Origin: Pseudochrobactrum sp. sp1633
Lineage (GTDB): Bacteria > Pseudomonadota > Alphaproteobacteria > Rhizobiales > Rhizobiaceae
Assembly: GCF_030376605.1 (NCBI RefSeq)
Contig: NZ_JARRAE010000002.1
Location: 248,001-312,000 of the forward strand
DNA length: 64,000 bases
Direction: 5' to 3'
Shown one piece after another: positions 53,832 through 62,619 of this stretch. Both the position numbers and the translations under genes were made by a program. A model generated the notes under the pieces. It made no database searches. It had not been told where the DNA came from and saw only the letters and a list, made by a program, of their open reading frames with translations. Each line of letters starts with the position of its first letter. Within the stretch, counting starts at the first letter, position 1.

Positions 53832-55268
53832 GTGAGTGTAACAGTTATCAGGAATGCGGATATTGTCGTTGCATGGGATAAGGACAGCCAAAGCCATATC
53901 TATGTGAAAAATGCCGATGTCGCTTTTGAAAACGGTAAGCTGACTTTTGTTGGTACGGGCTATGCCGGTGCCGTTGATGCAGAGCAGGATGGCCGTGGTT
54001 TCATGGTCATGCCGGGTCTGGTCAATATTCATTCCCATCCTGCAAGCGAGCCGCTGAATAAGAGTATCCTTGATGAGCTCGGTTCTCCGGGCCTCTTTAA
54101 TTCCGCGCTTTATGAATTTATGCCGATCATCCGTCCTGATGCGGAAGGTGCTGAAGCTGCGTGGAAAGTCGCCTATGCGGAACTGCTGAAATCCGGTGTC
54201 ACAACACTGGCTGATCTCTCCGTTGCCCATCCGTCATGGATTGATCTGGCAGGACAGAGCGGTTTGCGTGTCTGCATTACGCCAATGTTCCGCACGGCTC
54301 GCTGGTACACCAAAAACGGTCATGTGGTTGAATATGAATGGGACGAGGCCGTTGGCGAAAAAGCCATGGCGCAGGCATTGGAAATGGTGGATGCCGCTGA
54401 AGCGCATTCGTCAGGTCGCCTGTTCTCGATGTTGTGTCCGGCACAGATTGATACGTGCAGCGAAGGCCTGATCAAAGAGAGCTATGCGGAAGCACAACGT
54501 CGCAAAATTCCGTGGCAGATTCATGCCGCACAATCGACTGTAGAGTTTCATGAGATTACCCGCCGTCACGGTGTATCGCCGGTGCAATGGCTGGAGCAGC
54601 TTGATGTGCTGGGCGAGACTAGCATTGTCAGTCACGGGATTTTCCTCGACGATTATCCGCGCAATAGCTGGCATACGCGCCGCGACCTTGATCTGCTGGT
54701 GGAAACACGCACAGCGGTTGCCCATTGCCCGACTGTTTTCATGCGCCGCGGCATAGCCATGCGTGATTTCGGCCGTTACCTGCGCGCCGGTGTGCGCCTT
54801 GGCATCGGCACCGATACCTATCCGCATAACATGCTCGAAGAGATGCGCCATGTCGGTTATGTGGCGCGGATGATGGCTGAAAATCCGCGCACAGTTACAT
54901 CCGGCGAGATTTTCACCGCAGCAACGGTGGGCGGTGCCGATCTTCTCGGGCGTGATGATATCGGGCGTCTGGAGGTAGGCTGTAACGCCGATCTGGTGCT
55001 GGTCAATCTCGCGCATCCGATGATGCGGCCGGGCTATGATCCGATCCGCAGCATGATCTATGCCGCAGCCGAGCGTGCGGTGGATACGGTCTATGTCGGC
55101 GGTGAGAAAGTGGTCGAGAAGGGCCAATGCCTGACGATTGATTTTGAGCAGGCCGCAGAAGACCTCCACGCCGCACAACAACGCACAGTTCAACGGGCAC
55201 CGCAGGAAGACTGGGCGAAGCGCCCTGTTACTGCTTACGCCCCGCATTCATTTTCCGGCCTCGATTAA
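53832..55268 (+). CDS. AtzA/TrzN-like amidohydrolase (chlorohydrolase/deaminase group)
   Basis: Amidohydrolase family 1 enzyme of 478 residues, in the group with guanine deaminase, SsnA and triazine hydrolases. Metal ligands: HxH in GLVNIHSHP (near 67), His in IPWQIHAAQSTVEFH, His in SIVSHGIFL, and Asp in LGIGTDTYPHNM. GTG 53832 is preceded by GGGGAG. Deamination or hydrolysis of a nitrogen heterocycle is the family expectation; the actual substrate is open. It sits between the binding-protein and ATPase genes of the same importer, so uptake and hydrolysis are probably linked. Confidence 0.87.
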   Translation: MSVTVIRNADIVVAWDKDSQSHIYVKNADVAFENGKLTFVGTGYAGAVDAEQDGRGFMVMPGLVNIHSHPASEPLNKSILDELGSPGLFNSALYEFMPIIRPDAEGAEAAWKVAYAELLKSGVTTLADLSVAHPSWIDLAGQSGLRVCITPMFRTARWYTKNGHVVEYEWDEAVGEKAMAQALEMVDAAEAHSSGRLFSMLCPAQIDTCSEGLIKESYAEAQRRKIPWQIHAAQSTVEFHEITRRHGVSPVQWLEQLDVLGETSIVSHGIFLDDYPRNSWHTRRDLDLLVETRTAVAHCPTVFMRRGIAMRDFGRYLRAGVRLGIGTDTYPHNMLEEMRHVGYVARMMAENPRTVTSGEIFTAATVGGADLLGRDDIGRLEVGCNADLVLVNLAHPMMRPGYDPIRSMIYAAAERAVDTVYVGGEKVVEKGQCLTIDFEQAAEDLHAAQQRTVQRAPQEDWAKRPVTAYAPHSFSGLD

Positions 55269-55325
55269 TCAGGCCAAAGCAATATTCCGGTCATATGGAA
55301 ATATGACCGGCTTGGAGAAGACCAT

Positions 55326-56306
55326 ATGACAGAACCGGTACTCGAAATCCGCAATCTCGTCACAGAGTTTAAAACCCCGAACGGTGTCATCCGTGCGGTG
55401 GACGGTATTTCGCTGAAAGTCGAGCGCGGCAAGACACTGGGTATTGTGGGGGAGAGCGGCTGCGGCAAATCCATGCTGTCACTGTCTGTCATGGGGCTGG
55501 TGCCGCCGCCGGGCAAAAATGCCGGCGGTGAGGTGATTTTTGAAGGGCAGGATCTGCTGAAGCTCTCGCCGGATGATATGCGCAGGCTGCGCGGCAACCG
55601 CATTGCGATGATCTTTCAGGAGCCGATGACCTCGCTCAATCCGGTGCATACGATCGGCTATCAGCTGGTTGAAGCGATACAGGCGCATCATAAAAAGCCT
55701 TACAAGGAAATGCGCGAGGAAGCGATTGAAGCGCTGCGTAAAGTACGTATTCCTGCGCCGGAGCGCCGTTTTGATGAATATCCGCACCAGCTCTCCGGCG
55801 GTATGCGTCAGCGTGTGATGATTGCGATGGCGTTGGTCTGCAAGCCGGTTCTGCTGATCGCTGATGAACCAACAACGGCGCTCGATGTGACTATTCAGGC
55901 GCAGATTCTCAATCTGCTGCGCGAGTTGCAGCAAGAAACCAATATGGCCATCATCCTCATTACCCATGATCTGGGTGTGGTGGCGCAGGTCGCTGATGAT
56001 GTGGCGGTAATGTATGCCGGTAAAGTGGCGGAACGCGCTTCCGTCAATGCAATTTTCAAAGACCCGCAGCATCCCTATACCATTGGTCTGATGGGCTCGA
56101 TGCCGCGTATGGATGAGGATGTTGACCGGCTGGTAGCAATCAGCGGTGTAGTGCCGCCGCCGTTTAGGCTGCCCTCCGGCTGCCGGTTTAATCCGCGCTG
56201 CCCGTTTTCTGATGAGGAATGCACAGCAACTCTGCCTGCTCTGCATGAACTCCAAGCCAATCACCTTGTTGCCTGCCATAAAGCTCCGGTGGAGGATTTC
56301 GTATGA
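55326..56306 (+). CDS. Dpp-type ABC transporter ATPase (DppD class), amidohydrolase cluster
   Basis: ATPase of 326 residues. Walker [11 protein letters not shown]-loop [13 protein letters not shown], signature [15 protein letters not shown], Walker [17 protein letters not shown], switch His LITHDLGVV. The C-terminal oligopeptide-transport domain with [15 protein letters not shown] is present, unlike in the importer at 23814-25378; its cysteines can carry an iron-sulfur cluster in related proteins. Four-base overlap with the next ATPase gene. Confidence 0.93.
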   Translation: MTEPVLEIRNLVTEFKTPNGVIRAVDGISLKVERGKTLGIVGESGCGKSMLSLSVMGLVPPPGKNAGGEVIFEGQDLLKLSPDDMRRLRGNRIAMIFQEPMTSLNPVHTIGYQLVEAIQAHHKKPYKEMREEAIEALRKVRIPAPERRFDEYPHQLSGGMRQRVMIAMALVCKPVLLIADEPTTALDVTIQAQILNLLRELQQETNMAIILITHDLGVVAQVADDVAVMYAGKVAERASVNAIFKDPQHPYTIGLMGSMPRMDEDVDRLVAISGVVPPPFRLPSGCRFNPRCPFSDEECTATLPALHELQANHLVACHKAPVEDFV

Positions 56307-57382
56307 CACAACCACTTCTGGAGCTGCAGGGCATTTCCAAACATTTCCCTGTCAAAAAAGGCCTGATCCGTCAAAAAGTGGTCGGCACAGTCCGCGCCGT
56401 GGATGAAGTTTCTTTCAAGCTGATGGCCGGAGAAACACTGGCCATTGTGGGCGAAAGCGGTTGCGGTAAGTCAACCACTGCCCGTCTGGCATTACGACTG
56501 CTGGAACCAACCGCCGGTCGGGTGCTGTTTGAAGGTGAAGATGTAACCCATGCCAGTGGCGCGAAGTTGCGTGATTTGCGCCGCCAGATGCAGGTGGTGT
56601 TTCAGGATCCTTATGCCAGCCTTAATCCGCGTATGACTGTGGGTGAACTGATTGCCGAGCCGATGCTGGTGCATGGTGTCGGCACTGATGCTTCGCGTCG
56701 TGAGCGGGGGATTGAACTGTTGCGCCGTGTCGATCTGGCGCCTTACCATGCCGCACGCTATCCACATGAATTTTCCGGTGGTCAGCGTCAGCGTATTGGT
56801 ATTGCCCGCGCGCTCTCATTGTCCCCGAAACTGATTGTCTGCGATGAGCCTGTCTCGGCGCTCGACGTGTCCATTCAGGCGCAGGTCGTCAATTTGCTCA
56901 AAGATTTGCAGAAAGAGATGGGGCTGTCTTACCTGTTTATTTCGCACGGATTGCCGGTGGTCAAACATATGGCTGACCGTGTGGCGGTGATGTATCTCGG
57001 ACAAGTTGTGGAGATTGCCGATAAGCATCAGCTTTATAACAATCCGCGTCATCCCTATACGCAGGCCTTGCTGTCTGCTGCCCCGCAGCCTGATCCGGCC
57101 TCACGCGGCTCGTGGAATGTGCTGGGCGGTGATGTGCCAAGCCCGCTCAATCCGCCGTCCGGTTGCCGTTTCCATACCCGTTGTCCGCTGGCGCAGGATT
57201 TGTGCAAGCAGCAGGTGCCTGAGTTGAAAGATTTAGGTACAGGTCAGCAGGTCGCCTGCCATTTTGAAGCTCAGGTGCCTGTCTTCAAACATGCCGCGCA
57301 TTTCGCTTCCGGTGCGGAGAAGTTACAGCAGCGTCTGGGATTGTTCGCTAAGAAGCGGGCAGAAAAAGAACAGGCTGCTTAA
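56303..57382 (+). CDS. Dpp-type ABC transporter ATPase (DppF class), amidohydrolase cluster
   Basis: ATPase of 359 residues. Walker [11 protein letters not shown]-loop [14 protein letters not shown], signature [15 protein letters not shown], Walker [17 protein letters not shown]. The switch motif reads FISHGLPVV: the histidine is kept, but the usual following Asp is Gly. The C-terminal domain has [15 protein letters not shown], then a Lys/Glu-rich tail of about 30 residues. Last gene of the cluster, ended by a strong terminator. Confidence 0.92.
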   Translation: MTQPLLELQGISKHFPVKKGLIRQKVVGTVRAVDEVSFKLMAGETLAIVGESGCGKSTTARLALRLLEPTAGRVLFEGEDVTHASGAKLRDLRRQMQVVFQDPYASLNPRMTVGELIAEPMLVHGVGTDASRRERGIELLRRVDLAPYHAARYPHEFSGGQRQRIGIARALSLSPKLIVCDEPVSALDVSIQAQVVNLLKDLQKEMGLSYLFISHGLPVVKHMADRVAVMYLGQVVEIADKHQLYNNPRHPYTQALLSAAPQPDPASRGSWNVLGGDVPSPLNPPSGCRFHTRCPLAQDLCKQQVPELKDLGTGQQVACHFEAQVPVFKHAAHFASGAEKLQQRLGLFAKKRAEKEQAA

Positions 57383-57401
57383 AAAGAGTTGAGTTTAAAA
57401 C

Positions 57402-57439
57402 AAAACAGGCCGCTTCATTTCTGAAGCGGCCTGTTTTTT
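57402..57439. terminator. Bidirectional Rho-independent terminator
   Basis: AAAACAGGCCGCTTCA (57402-57417) pairs perfectly with 57422-57437 around TTTC, with T runs on both strands. It serves the amidohydrolase/ABC cluster on the plus strand and the convergent symporter gene on the minus strand. Confidence 0.93.
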
Positions 57440-57448
57440 GTTTGGTGG

Positions 57449-58846
57449 TTATTTCCAGATTTCGCCGTCGACTTTGCCTTTCAGCTCCGGATAATCCTTG
57501 AGCGTGAAATGCGGTGTACCAAGCTTCTGTTGATCAAAGTAATCCTTGGTCACTTTGACAACTGTGCCGGAGAGCAGCGCAATGGCGATCAGATTGATGG
57601 TGGCCATCAGACCCATAGCGGCATCGGCTGCGTTGAACACGGTGAGAATGCTTTCATAGGCACCCCAGACCACCATCGCCAACGTGCCGCAGCGCAGCAT
57701 TGTAAGCCAGTAATGTTTGCCTGCACCCAGATAAATCATGGCATTTTCCGCATAAGCGTAATTGCCGATGATGGAAGTGAAGGCGAAGAAGAAGATCGCA
57801 ATACTGATGAAATAGCGCCCGAACCAGCCGATATGCACAGTCATGGCTTCCTGTGTCAGCATCGTGCCGGTGAGGCCGGAGCCCGGAACCAGCTTATGAG
57901 ACAGCAGGATCATGATTGCGGTCGCCGAGCAGATCAGAATTGTGTCGATGAAAACGCCCAGAGCCTGCACAAAACCCTGTGAGGACGGATGGTGCGGATT
58001 GGGTGTGGCGGAAGCTGCAATATTCGGGGCGGAGCCCATACCGGCTTCATTGGAGAACAGCCCGCGTTTCACGCCGTTCATCAGCGCGCCGATAATACCA
58101 CCGGCAGCGGCTTCAATGCCGAAAGCGCTTTTGACAATCAGAGCAAACAATGCCGGCACTTCAGTGATATTGGCGAGCAGCACATAGATGGCAACGCTGA
58201 GATAGATCACTGCCATAAACGGCACCACCAGTTCAGCCACGCGCGCAATCTGTCGGATACCACCGAAAATCACGATACCTGCCAGCAGCGCAATAACTAC
58301 ACCGACACCAATTTTGGAAAAGCCGAAGGAGCCATTCATGGCATCGGCAATGGCATTGGCCTGCACAGCATTAAACACCAGCCCGAATGCGATAATCAGG
58401 CAGACAGAGAAAATTGCAGCCGCCCACGGGGCTTTCAGACCATTGGAAATATAATAGGCAGGACCACCACGAAACTGGCCGTCATTATCGCGGGTTTTAT
58501 AAAGCTGCGCCAATGTGCTCTCGGCATAGGCGGTTGCCATACCAACAAAAGCGACAACCCACATCCAGAAAATCGCTCCGGCACCGCCGAGATAAAGCGC
58601 GACTGCTACACCGGCAATATTACCGGTGCCGACGCGTGAGGCGAGACTGGTGCACAGCGCCTGAAACGGTGTGATGCCGCTTGCATCGCGCTTCGGCGCA
58701 CGCATGACGGATCGGAAAAACTCCGGAAAATGGAAAATCTGCAGAAAGCCGAGGCGGACGGAGAAAAAAATCCCGACAGCGAGCAATCCGTAAACCAGAA
58801 CATATTCCCATAGGATCATGTTCACAAATGCAATGAGTGTATTCAT
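57449..58846 (-). CDS. Sodium:alanine/glycine symporter (AGCS family)
   Basis: Secondary amino-acid transporter of 465 residues with about eleven helices. Family blocks: ASRVGTGNIAGVAVALYLGGAGAIFWMWVVAFVGMATAYAE (about 68-108), GPAYYISNGLKAPWA, and KRGLFSNEAGMGSAPNIAASA near 260-280. These match AgcS/AlsT/DagA-type symporters that bring in alanine or glycine with Na+. The sequence looks complete. No enzymes are co-transcribed. The terminator downstream is shared with the convergent cluster. Confidence 0.92.
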   Translation of the reverse strand: MNTLIAFVNMILWEYVLVYGLLAVGIFFSVRLGFLQIFHFPEFFRSVMRAPKRDASGITPFQALCTSLASRVGTGNIAGVAVALYLGGAGAIFWMWVVAFVGMATAYAESTLAQLYKTRDNDGQFRGGPAYYISNGLKAPWAAAIFSVCLIIAFGLVFNAVQANAIADAMNGSFGFSKIGVGVVIALLAGIVIFGGIRQIARVAELVVPFMAVIYLSVAIYVLLANITEVPALFALIVKSAFGIEAAAGGIIGALMNGVKRGLFSNEAGMGSAPNIAASATPNPHHPSSQGFVQALGVFIDTILICSATAIMILLSHKLVPGSGLTGTMLTQEAMTVHIGWFGRYFISIAIFFFAFTSIIGNYAYAENAMIYLGAGKHYWLTMLRCGTLAMVVWGAYESILTVFNAADAAMGLMATINLIAIALLSGTVVKVTKDYFDQQKLGTPHFTLKDYPELKGKVDGEIWK

Positions 58847-59074
58847 TTGTATTGCGGCTCCAAAGCACCTGGCGCAGAGGTGAATATGCAGTTTTGTGAA
58901 AAATATGAATTTATAGAGCGCTTTTAGCTGATATTACCCGTCATTGCATAGTTTTTCGTCAATATTTGCAAATCTATGTTTTAGGGAGATTAAAATTAGA
59001 GTTTTCAAAAAGATACAGCCACACGGTCTGTGTAAAACCGGCGGCTGTTATAAAAATTGTCGGGTGCGCTGTCG

Positions 59075-59899
59075 TCAGAGCTTCAGTTTTACGTGGCGGT
59101 TTACGTCCTTATAGAGCAGATAGCGGAATTTCCCGGGGCCACCGGCATAGCAAGCCTGCGGGCAGAAAGCGCGCAGCCACATATAATCACCGGCTTCTAC
59201 TTCCACCCAGTCCTGATTGAGACGATAGACTGCCTTGCCTTCCAGCACATAGAGGCCGTGTTCCATCACATGGGTTTCGGCAAACGGAATAATTGCACCC
59301 GGCTCAAAGGTAACGATATTGACGTGCATATCATGGCGCAGATCATTCGGATCAACAAAGCGGGTGGTTGCCCATTTGCCGTCCGTGTCCGGCATAGCAA
59401 CAGGCTCGACTTCGGATTCATGCTTGAAAAAGGCTTCCGGTACATCCAGCCCGTTTACATATTCAAAGCTCTTTCTGATCCAGTGAAAACGTGCCGGTGC
59501 ATCAGTTTGATTGCGTACAGTCCAGAGGCTTTTCGGCGGCAGAAAAGCGTAACTGCCCGCGCGCATGGCATGGTCTTTGCCGTCAAGCGTAATGACAATA
59601 TTGCCCTCAACCACGAAAATACCGGCTTCGGCATCCGGATCTGGTTCAGGTTTGTCACTGCCGCCCTGCGGCTCCAGCTCCACAATATATTGCGCAAAAC
59701 TCTCGGCAAAACCGGAGAGCGGACGGGAGAGTATCCAGACGCGGGTTTTATCCCAGAATGGCAGACAGGATGTAACAATATCCATCATCACGCCTTTTGG
59801 GATAACCGCATAGGCTTCGGTGAATACGGCACGGTCGCTCAGCAATTGCGTCTGCATCGGTGCGCCGCCCTTTGGGGCGTAATAAGTGCGCTCAGTCAT
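59075..59899 (-). CDS. allE: (S)-ureidoglycine aminohydrolase (bicupin)
   Basis: Two-cupin enzyme of 274 residues of the AllE/UGHY (YlbA) family, which releases ammonia from (S)-ureidoglycine in the allantoin branch of purine catabolism. The N-terminal cupin includes FVVEGNIVITLDGKDHAMRAGSYAFLPP. The C-terminal cupin includes AETHVMEHGLYVLEGKAVYRLNQDWVEVEAGDYMWLRAFCPQACYAGG, with the Glu/His/His/Gln set expected for Mn2+. It stands alone, without allantoinase or allantoicase genes. Palindromes at 59994-60017 lie upstream and may be its operator. Confidence 0.92.
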   Translation of the reverse strand: MTERTYYAPKGGAPMQTQLLSDRAVFTEAYAVIPKGVMMDIVTSCLPFWDKTRVWILSRPLSGFAESFAQYIVELEPQGGSDKPEPDPDAEAGIFVVEGNIVITLDGKDHAMRAGSYAFLPPKSLWTVRNQTDAPARFHWIRKSFEYVNGLDVPEAFFKHESEVEPVAMPDTDGKWATTRFVDPNDLRHDMHVNIVTFEPGAIIPFAETHVMEHGLYVLEGKAVYRLNQDWVEVEAGDYMWLRAFCPQACYAGGPGKFRYLLYKDVNRHVKLKL

Positions 59900-59993
59900 A
59901 ATCTCTCCCGTTACTTTTACCCTCAGTCCGCAGTCAGGCCGGTTTTCGGCGTTTCTGCAAGAGGGATAACGGGATTATCATTAAAAAAGATAA

Positions 59994-60017
59994 ATTGTCG
60001 ACAATATTGTATATAAT
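59994..60017. promoter_or_regulatory. Candidate operator pair upstream of allE
   Basis: The perfect 12-nt palindrome ATTGTCGACAAT (59994-60005) is followed directly by the similar ATTGTATATAAT (60006-60017). The pair lies 95-118 nt upstream of the allE start and resembles GntR-type half-site arrangements (TTGT...ACAA). No GntR gene is adjacent, so the regulator would be elsewhere. Confidence 0.45.
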
Positions 60018-60046
60018 ATCCCGTTTACCTTTTCGATAAACGGGAT
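60018..60046 (-). terminator. Hairpin between the phosphodiesterase gene and the allE promoter
   Basis: ATCCCGTTTA (60018-60027) pairs perfectly with TAAACGGGAT (60037-60046). It begins 13 nt after the phosphodiesterase stop on the minus strand. No clear T run follows, but the position suits a terminator of the ABC-phosphodiesterase operon. Confidence 0.55.
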
Positions 60047-60058
60047 ACAGAACATCAA

Positions 60059-60775
60059 TTATGCAAGATCAGGCCGGTCTGTGGTGATCTGACGGATTGC
60101 TGTGTTCTTCCAGAATTCCAGTTCAGGCTCGGTATTGGGCACCCAAACGCCCAGACGTTCCGGTGCAATGCGGTTGGTAATTGCATCCCAGCTATGGGCG
60201 AGCAGAGCTTTTTCAACGGCCAGAATGTCGGCATACGTGTCGAAATAGTCGAGCGCTTCCTGCAAACCACCGAGAATAGTGGCACTGAAAGCATTGAGCG
60301 AGGCGAGACGACGCATTTCCGGTGCAACGTCTTTCACTTGCTGTAAGACCTGACGGGTAAAGCCGGTGAGTATGCACTGGTCTTCCATACCCTGCGCACG
60401 GATAATCTGCACAGCCACATCAGTCAGACCGTCATAGAGATCGCCATTGACGCGGTTCTTCAGTTCCACATGCAATTCCATGCCGGTCGGTTTGAAGATT
60501 TCCAGAACCTCTTCAAACAACGGAATATGCTCATCCATGCTTTCGCGCAGAAACGTATTCACACGCGCTGTTTTGGAGAGCTCCGCGACATCGCCGATGC
60601 CGTTGGTGGTGCGCTCCAAAGTCGGATCATGCAGCACAACCACTTCACCGGCATTGGTCAGATGCAGATCGAATTCCACACCGGCAATATTGAGCTCAGC
60701 GGTTTTGCGAAAACCGGAGAGGGAGTTTTCAGGCCAGAGATTACGCGCACCGCGATGGCCGATAATACGTGTCAT
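60059..60775 (-). CDS. Glycerophosphodiester phosphodiesterase family protein
   Basis: GDPD-fold enzyme of 238 residues that hydrolyses glycerophosphodiesters to glycerol 3-phosphate and an alcohol. Key motifs: IGHRGARNLWPENSLSGF near 4-21 (the HRG...PEN catalytic start), EFDLHLTNAGEVVVLHD near 35-51 (metal Glu/Asp and catalytic His), and ELHVELKNR near 99. No export signal is visible, so it should act in the cytoplasm. It lies 14 nt after a Dpp-type permease gene on the same strand, which suggests the importer delivers its substrate. Confidence 0.9.
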   Translation of the reverse strand: MTRIIGHRGARNLWPENSLSGFRKTAELNIAGVEFDLHLTNAGEVVVLHDPTLERTTNGIGDVAELSKTARVNTFLRESMDEHIPLFEEVLEIFKPTGMELHVELKNRVNGDLYDGLTDVAVQIIRAQGMEDQCILTGFTRQVLQQVKDVAPEMRRLASLNAFSATILGGLQEALDYFDTYADILAVEKALLAHSWDAITNRIAPERLGVWVPNTEPELEFWKNTAIRQITTDRPDLA

Positions 60776-60789
60776 TACAGATATTCCTT

Positions 60790-61665
60790 TTAGCGAATAG
60801 TCGGGTCGAGCTTGTCGCGCAGCCAGTCACCAAGGATGGAAATCGACAGGGTGGTGAACATGATGACAAAGGCCGGTGCCAGCATGATCCACGGCGCGGT
60901 GGTCAGATATTCACGACCATAGCCGACCATATTGCCGAGGCTGGATTTTGGTGGCTGCACGCCAAGACCCAAGAAAGACAGGCTGCTTTCCAGCAAAATG
61001 ATTTCAGGAAAAGTCAGGGTCATGGAGACGATCAGTGTCGAGGCAATATTCGGCAGGATATGGCGCAGATAAACCCATGATTGCTTGGCACCAAGTTGCG
61101 TGACTGCGGCGGCATAGCCCTGTGAACTGGCGGAAATCGCCAAACCACGGGCGATACGCGCATAGCGCTCCCAGCCATAAAGCCCCATCAGGCAGACAAG
61201 CAGCATCATGGAGTTGCCGAAGAAGGCCAGCACGGAAAGGGCTAGGATCAGGAATGGCAGTGCCGCCTGAAAGTCGGCCAGTGTCAGCACCACCTGTTCT
61301 ACGGTCTTGCGGAAATTCGCTGCAAGAAAGCCGACGGTGGTGCCGAGCAGGGTGGAGATAATTGTGGCACCAAAGGCGATCAGAAGAGAGACGCGGATGG
61401 ATTCAATCAGGCGGGATAACACATCACGCCCCACCTCATCTGTGCCGAGCCAATGCAACGGATGGCCGGGCATAACGAGGCGGCTTTTGAGATCCATCGC
61501 GGTAATGCTGTAAGGGCGGATCCAGTCGGCAGCAATAGCGATGATGATCATCGCGGCAAACCAGATCAGCGACAGCATGACCAACAGGGGTATGCGTTTC
61601 TTTTTGCGCTTCTGGACGTTTACCACTGGAACGGCGGCACTGTCACTAATTGAGAGTTCAGACAT
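60790..61665 (-). CDS. Dpp-type ABC transporter permease (DppC class), phosphodiesterase cluster
   Basis: Permease of 291 residues. A basic N-terminal tail (QKRKKKR, about 18-24) precedes helix one. DppC blocks: WLGTDEVGRDVLSRLIESIRVSLLIAFG, EAA loop YAAAVTQLGAKQSWVYLRHILPNI (near 205), and SLSFLGLGVQPPKSSLGNMVGYGR. It lies 12 nt after the DppB-class gene and 14 nt before the phosphodiesterase gene. Confidence 0.92.
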   Translation of the reverse strand: MSELSISDSAAVPVVNVQKRKKKRIPLLVMLSLIWFAAMIIIAIAADWIRPYSITAMDLKSRLVMPGHPLHWLGTDEVGRDVLSRLIESIRVSLLIAFGATIISTLLGTTVGFLAANFRKTVEQVVLTLADFQAALPFLILALSVLAFFGNSMMLLVCLMGLYGWERYARIARGLAISASSQGYAAAVTQLGAKQSWVYLRHILPNIASTLIVSMTLTFPEIILLESSLSFLGLGVQPPKSSLGNMVGYGREYLTTAPWIMLAPAFVIMFTTLSISILGDWLRDKLDPTIR

Positions 61666-61677
61666 CAGCCGGTTCCT

Positions 61678-62607
61678 TTACGCTTTGGCCTGATTATCGC
61701 GCAGGCGCGGATCGAGAAAACCATAGAGCAGGTCAACAACGAGATTGGACAGCACCATAGTCGAGGCAATCAGCAGCAGGATGCATTGCACCACCGCGAG
61801 ATCGCGGTTGGAGACGGCAACCACCAGCAAACGTCCGACACCCGGCCATGAGAACAGGGATTCAATGACGACTGCACCGGCCACCAGTGAGCCGACCATG
61901 AAGCCGACCAGTGTTACAATCGGGATAGCTGCATTGGGCAGCGCATGATTGCGGATGACATCGCCCCAGCGTACACCCTTGGCACTGGCGGTGCGAATAT
62001 AGGGTTGGCCGAGAATTTCGATCATGGCGCTGCGGGCAAAACGGGCGAGAATAGCCGCACCGGCAATGCTCATGGTCAGCACCGGCAGAATGGCATGCAT
62101 CCAAGTATCACTACCGCCCGATGGCAGCCATTTCAGCGTCACAGAAAAGATCAGTACCAGCACCAGACCCAGTACAAAATTCGGCAGGGTAAAGCCGATA
62201 ATGGCGGTCATCATCACCAGCCGGTCGATGATACTGTCGCGGTGCAGAGCCGCATAGACACCGGCGGGAATGCCGATTGCCAGATTGAGCAGCAATGTCG
62301 GAATGGTCAGCATCAGCGTGGCAGGAATGCGCTCGGCAACAAGATCAATGGCTTTTTGCCCGTCGCGCATGGAGACACCGAGATCACCCTGAAAAATAGC
62401 ACCGAAATAGCTGAAATATTGCACAAGGATCGGCTGATCCAGCCCCCATGCCTTACGGAACGCTTCCACAGCTTGCGGCGGGGCATCGGGGCCGAGAATA
62501 ATCTGGGCCGGATCACCGGACATGCGCAGCACGATAAAGGCAAAGCTCACGACCAGAACGATGGTAATGAACGCCCGCAACAGACGGGTAAGGAAAAAGG
62601 AAATCAT
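61678..62607 (-). CDS. Dpp-type ABC transporter permease (DppB class), phosphodiesterase cluster
   Basis: Permease of 309 residues with six helices. Blocks: RLLRAFITIVLVVSFAFIVLRMSGDPA, FRKAWGLDQPILVQYFSYFGAIFQGDLGVSMRDGQ, and EAA loop ASAKGVRWGDVIRNHALPNAAIPIV (near 205-230). The C terminus has VVDLLYGFLDPRLR. It lies 12 nt after the DppF-class ATPase gene, so ATPases precede permeases in this operon. Confidence 0.92.
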   Translation of the reverse strand: MISFFLTRLLRAFITIVLVVSFAFIVLRMSGDPAQIILGPDAPPQAVEAFRKAWGLDQPILVQYFSYFGAIFQGDLGVSMRDGQKAIDLVAERIPATLMLTIPTLLLNLAIGIPAGVYAALHRDSIIDRLVMMTAIIGFTLPNFVLGLVLVLIFSVTLKWLPSGGSDTWMHAILPVLTMSIAGAAILARFARSAMIEILGQPYIRTASAKGVRWGDVIRNHALPNAAIPIVTLVGFMVGSLVAGAVVIESLFSWPGVGRLLVVAVSNRDLAVVQCILLLIASTMVLSNLVVDLLYGFLDPRLRDNQAKA

Positions 62608-62619
62608 CTGTCTGTCCTG

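Noticed and set aside
52110-54230. Minus-strand open frame of 706 codons opposite the binding-protein and second amidohydrolase genes
   Set aside because: It is a shadow of two well-supported plus-strand genes, with no recognisable motifs and no ribosome-binding site or operon context.
59015-59056. ACAGCC...GGCTGT pairing downstream of allE as a terminator
   Set aside because: The outer stem is only six base pairs with a long, partly pairing loop and no T run, so it is not convincing.
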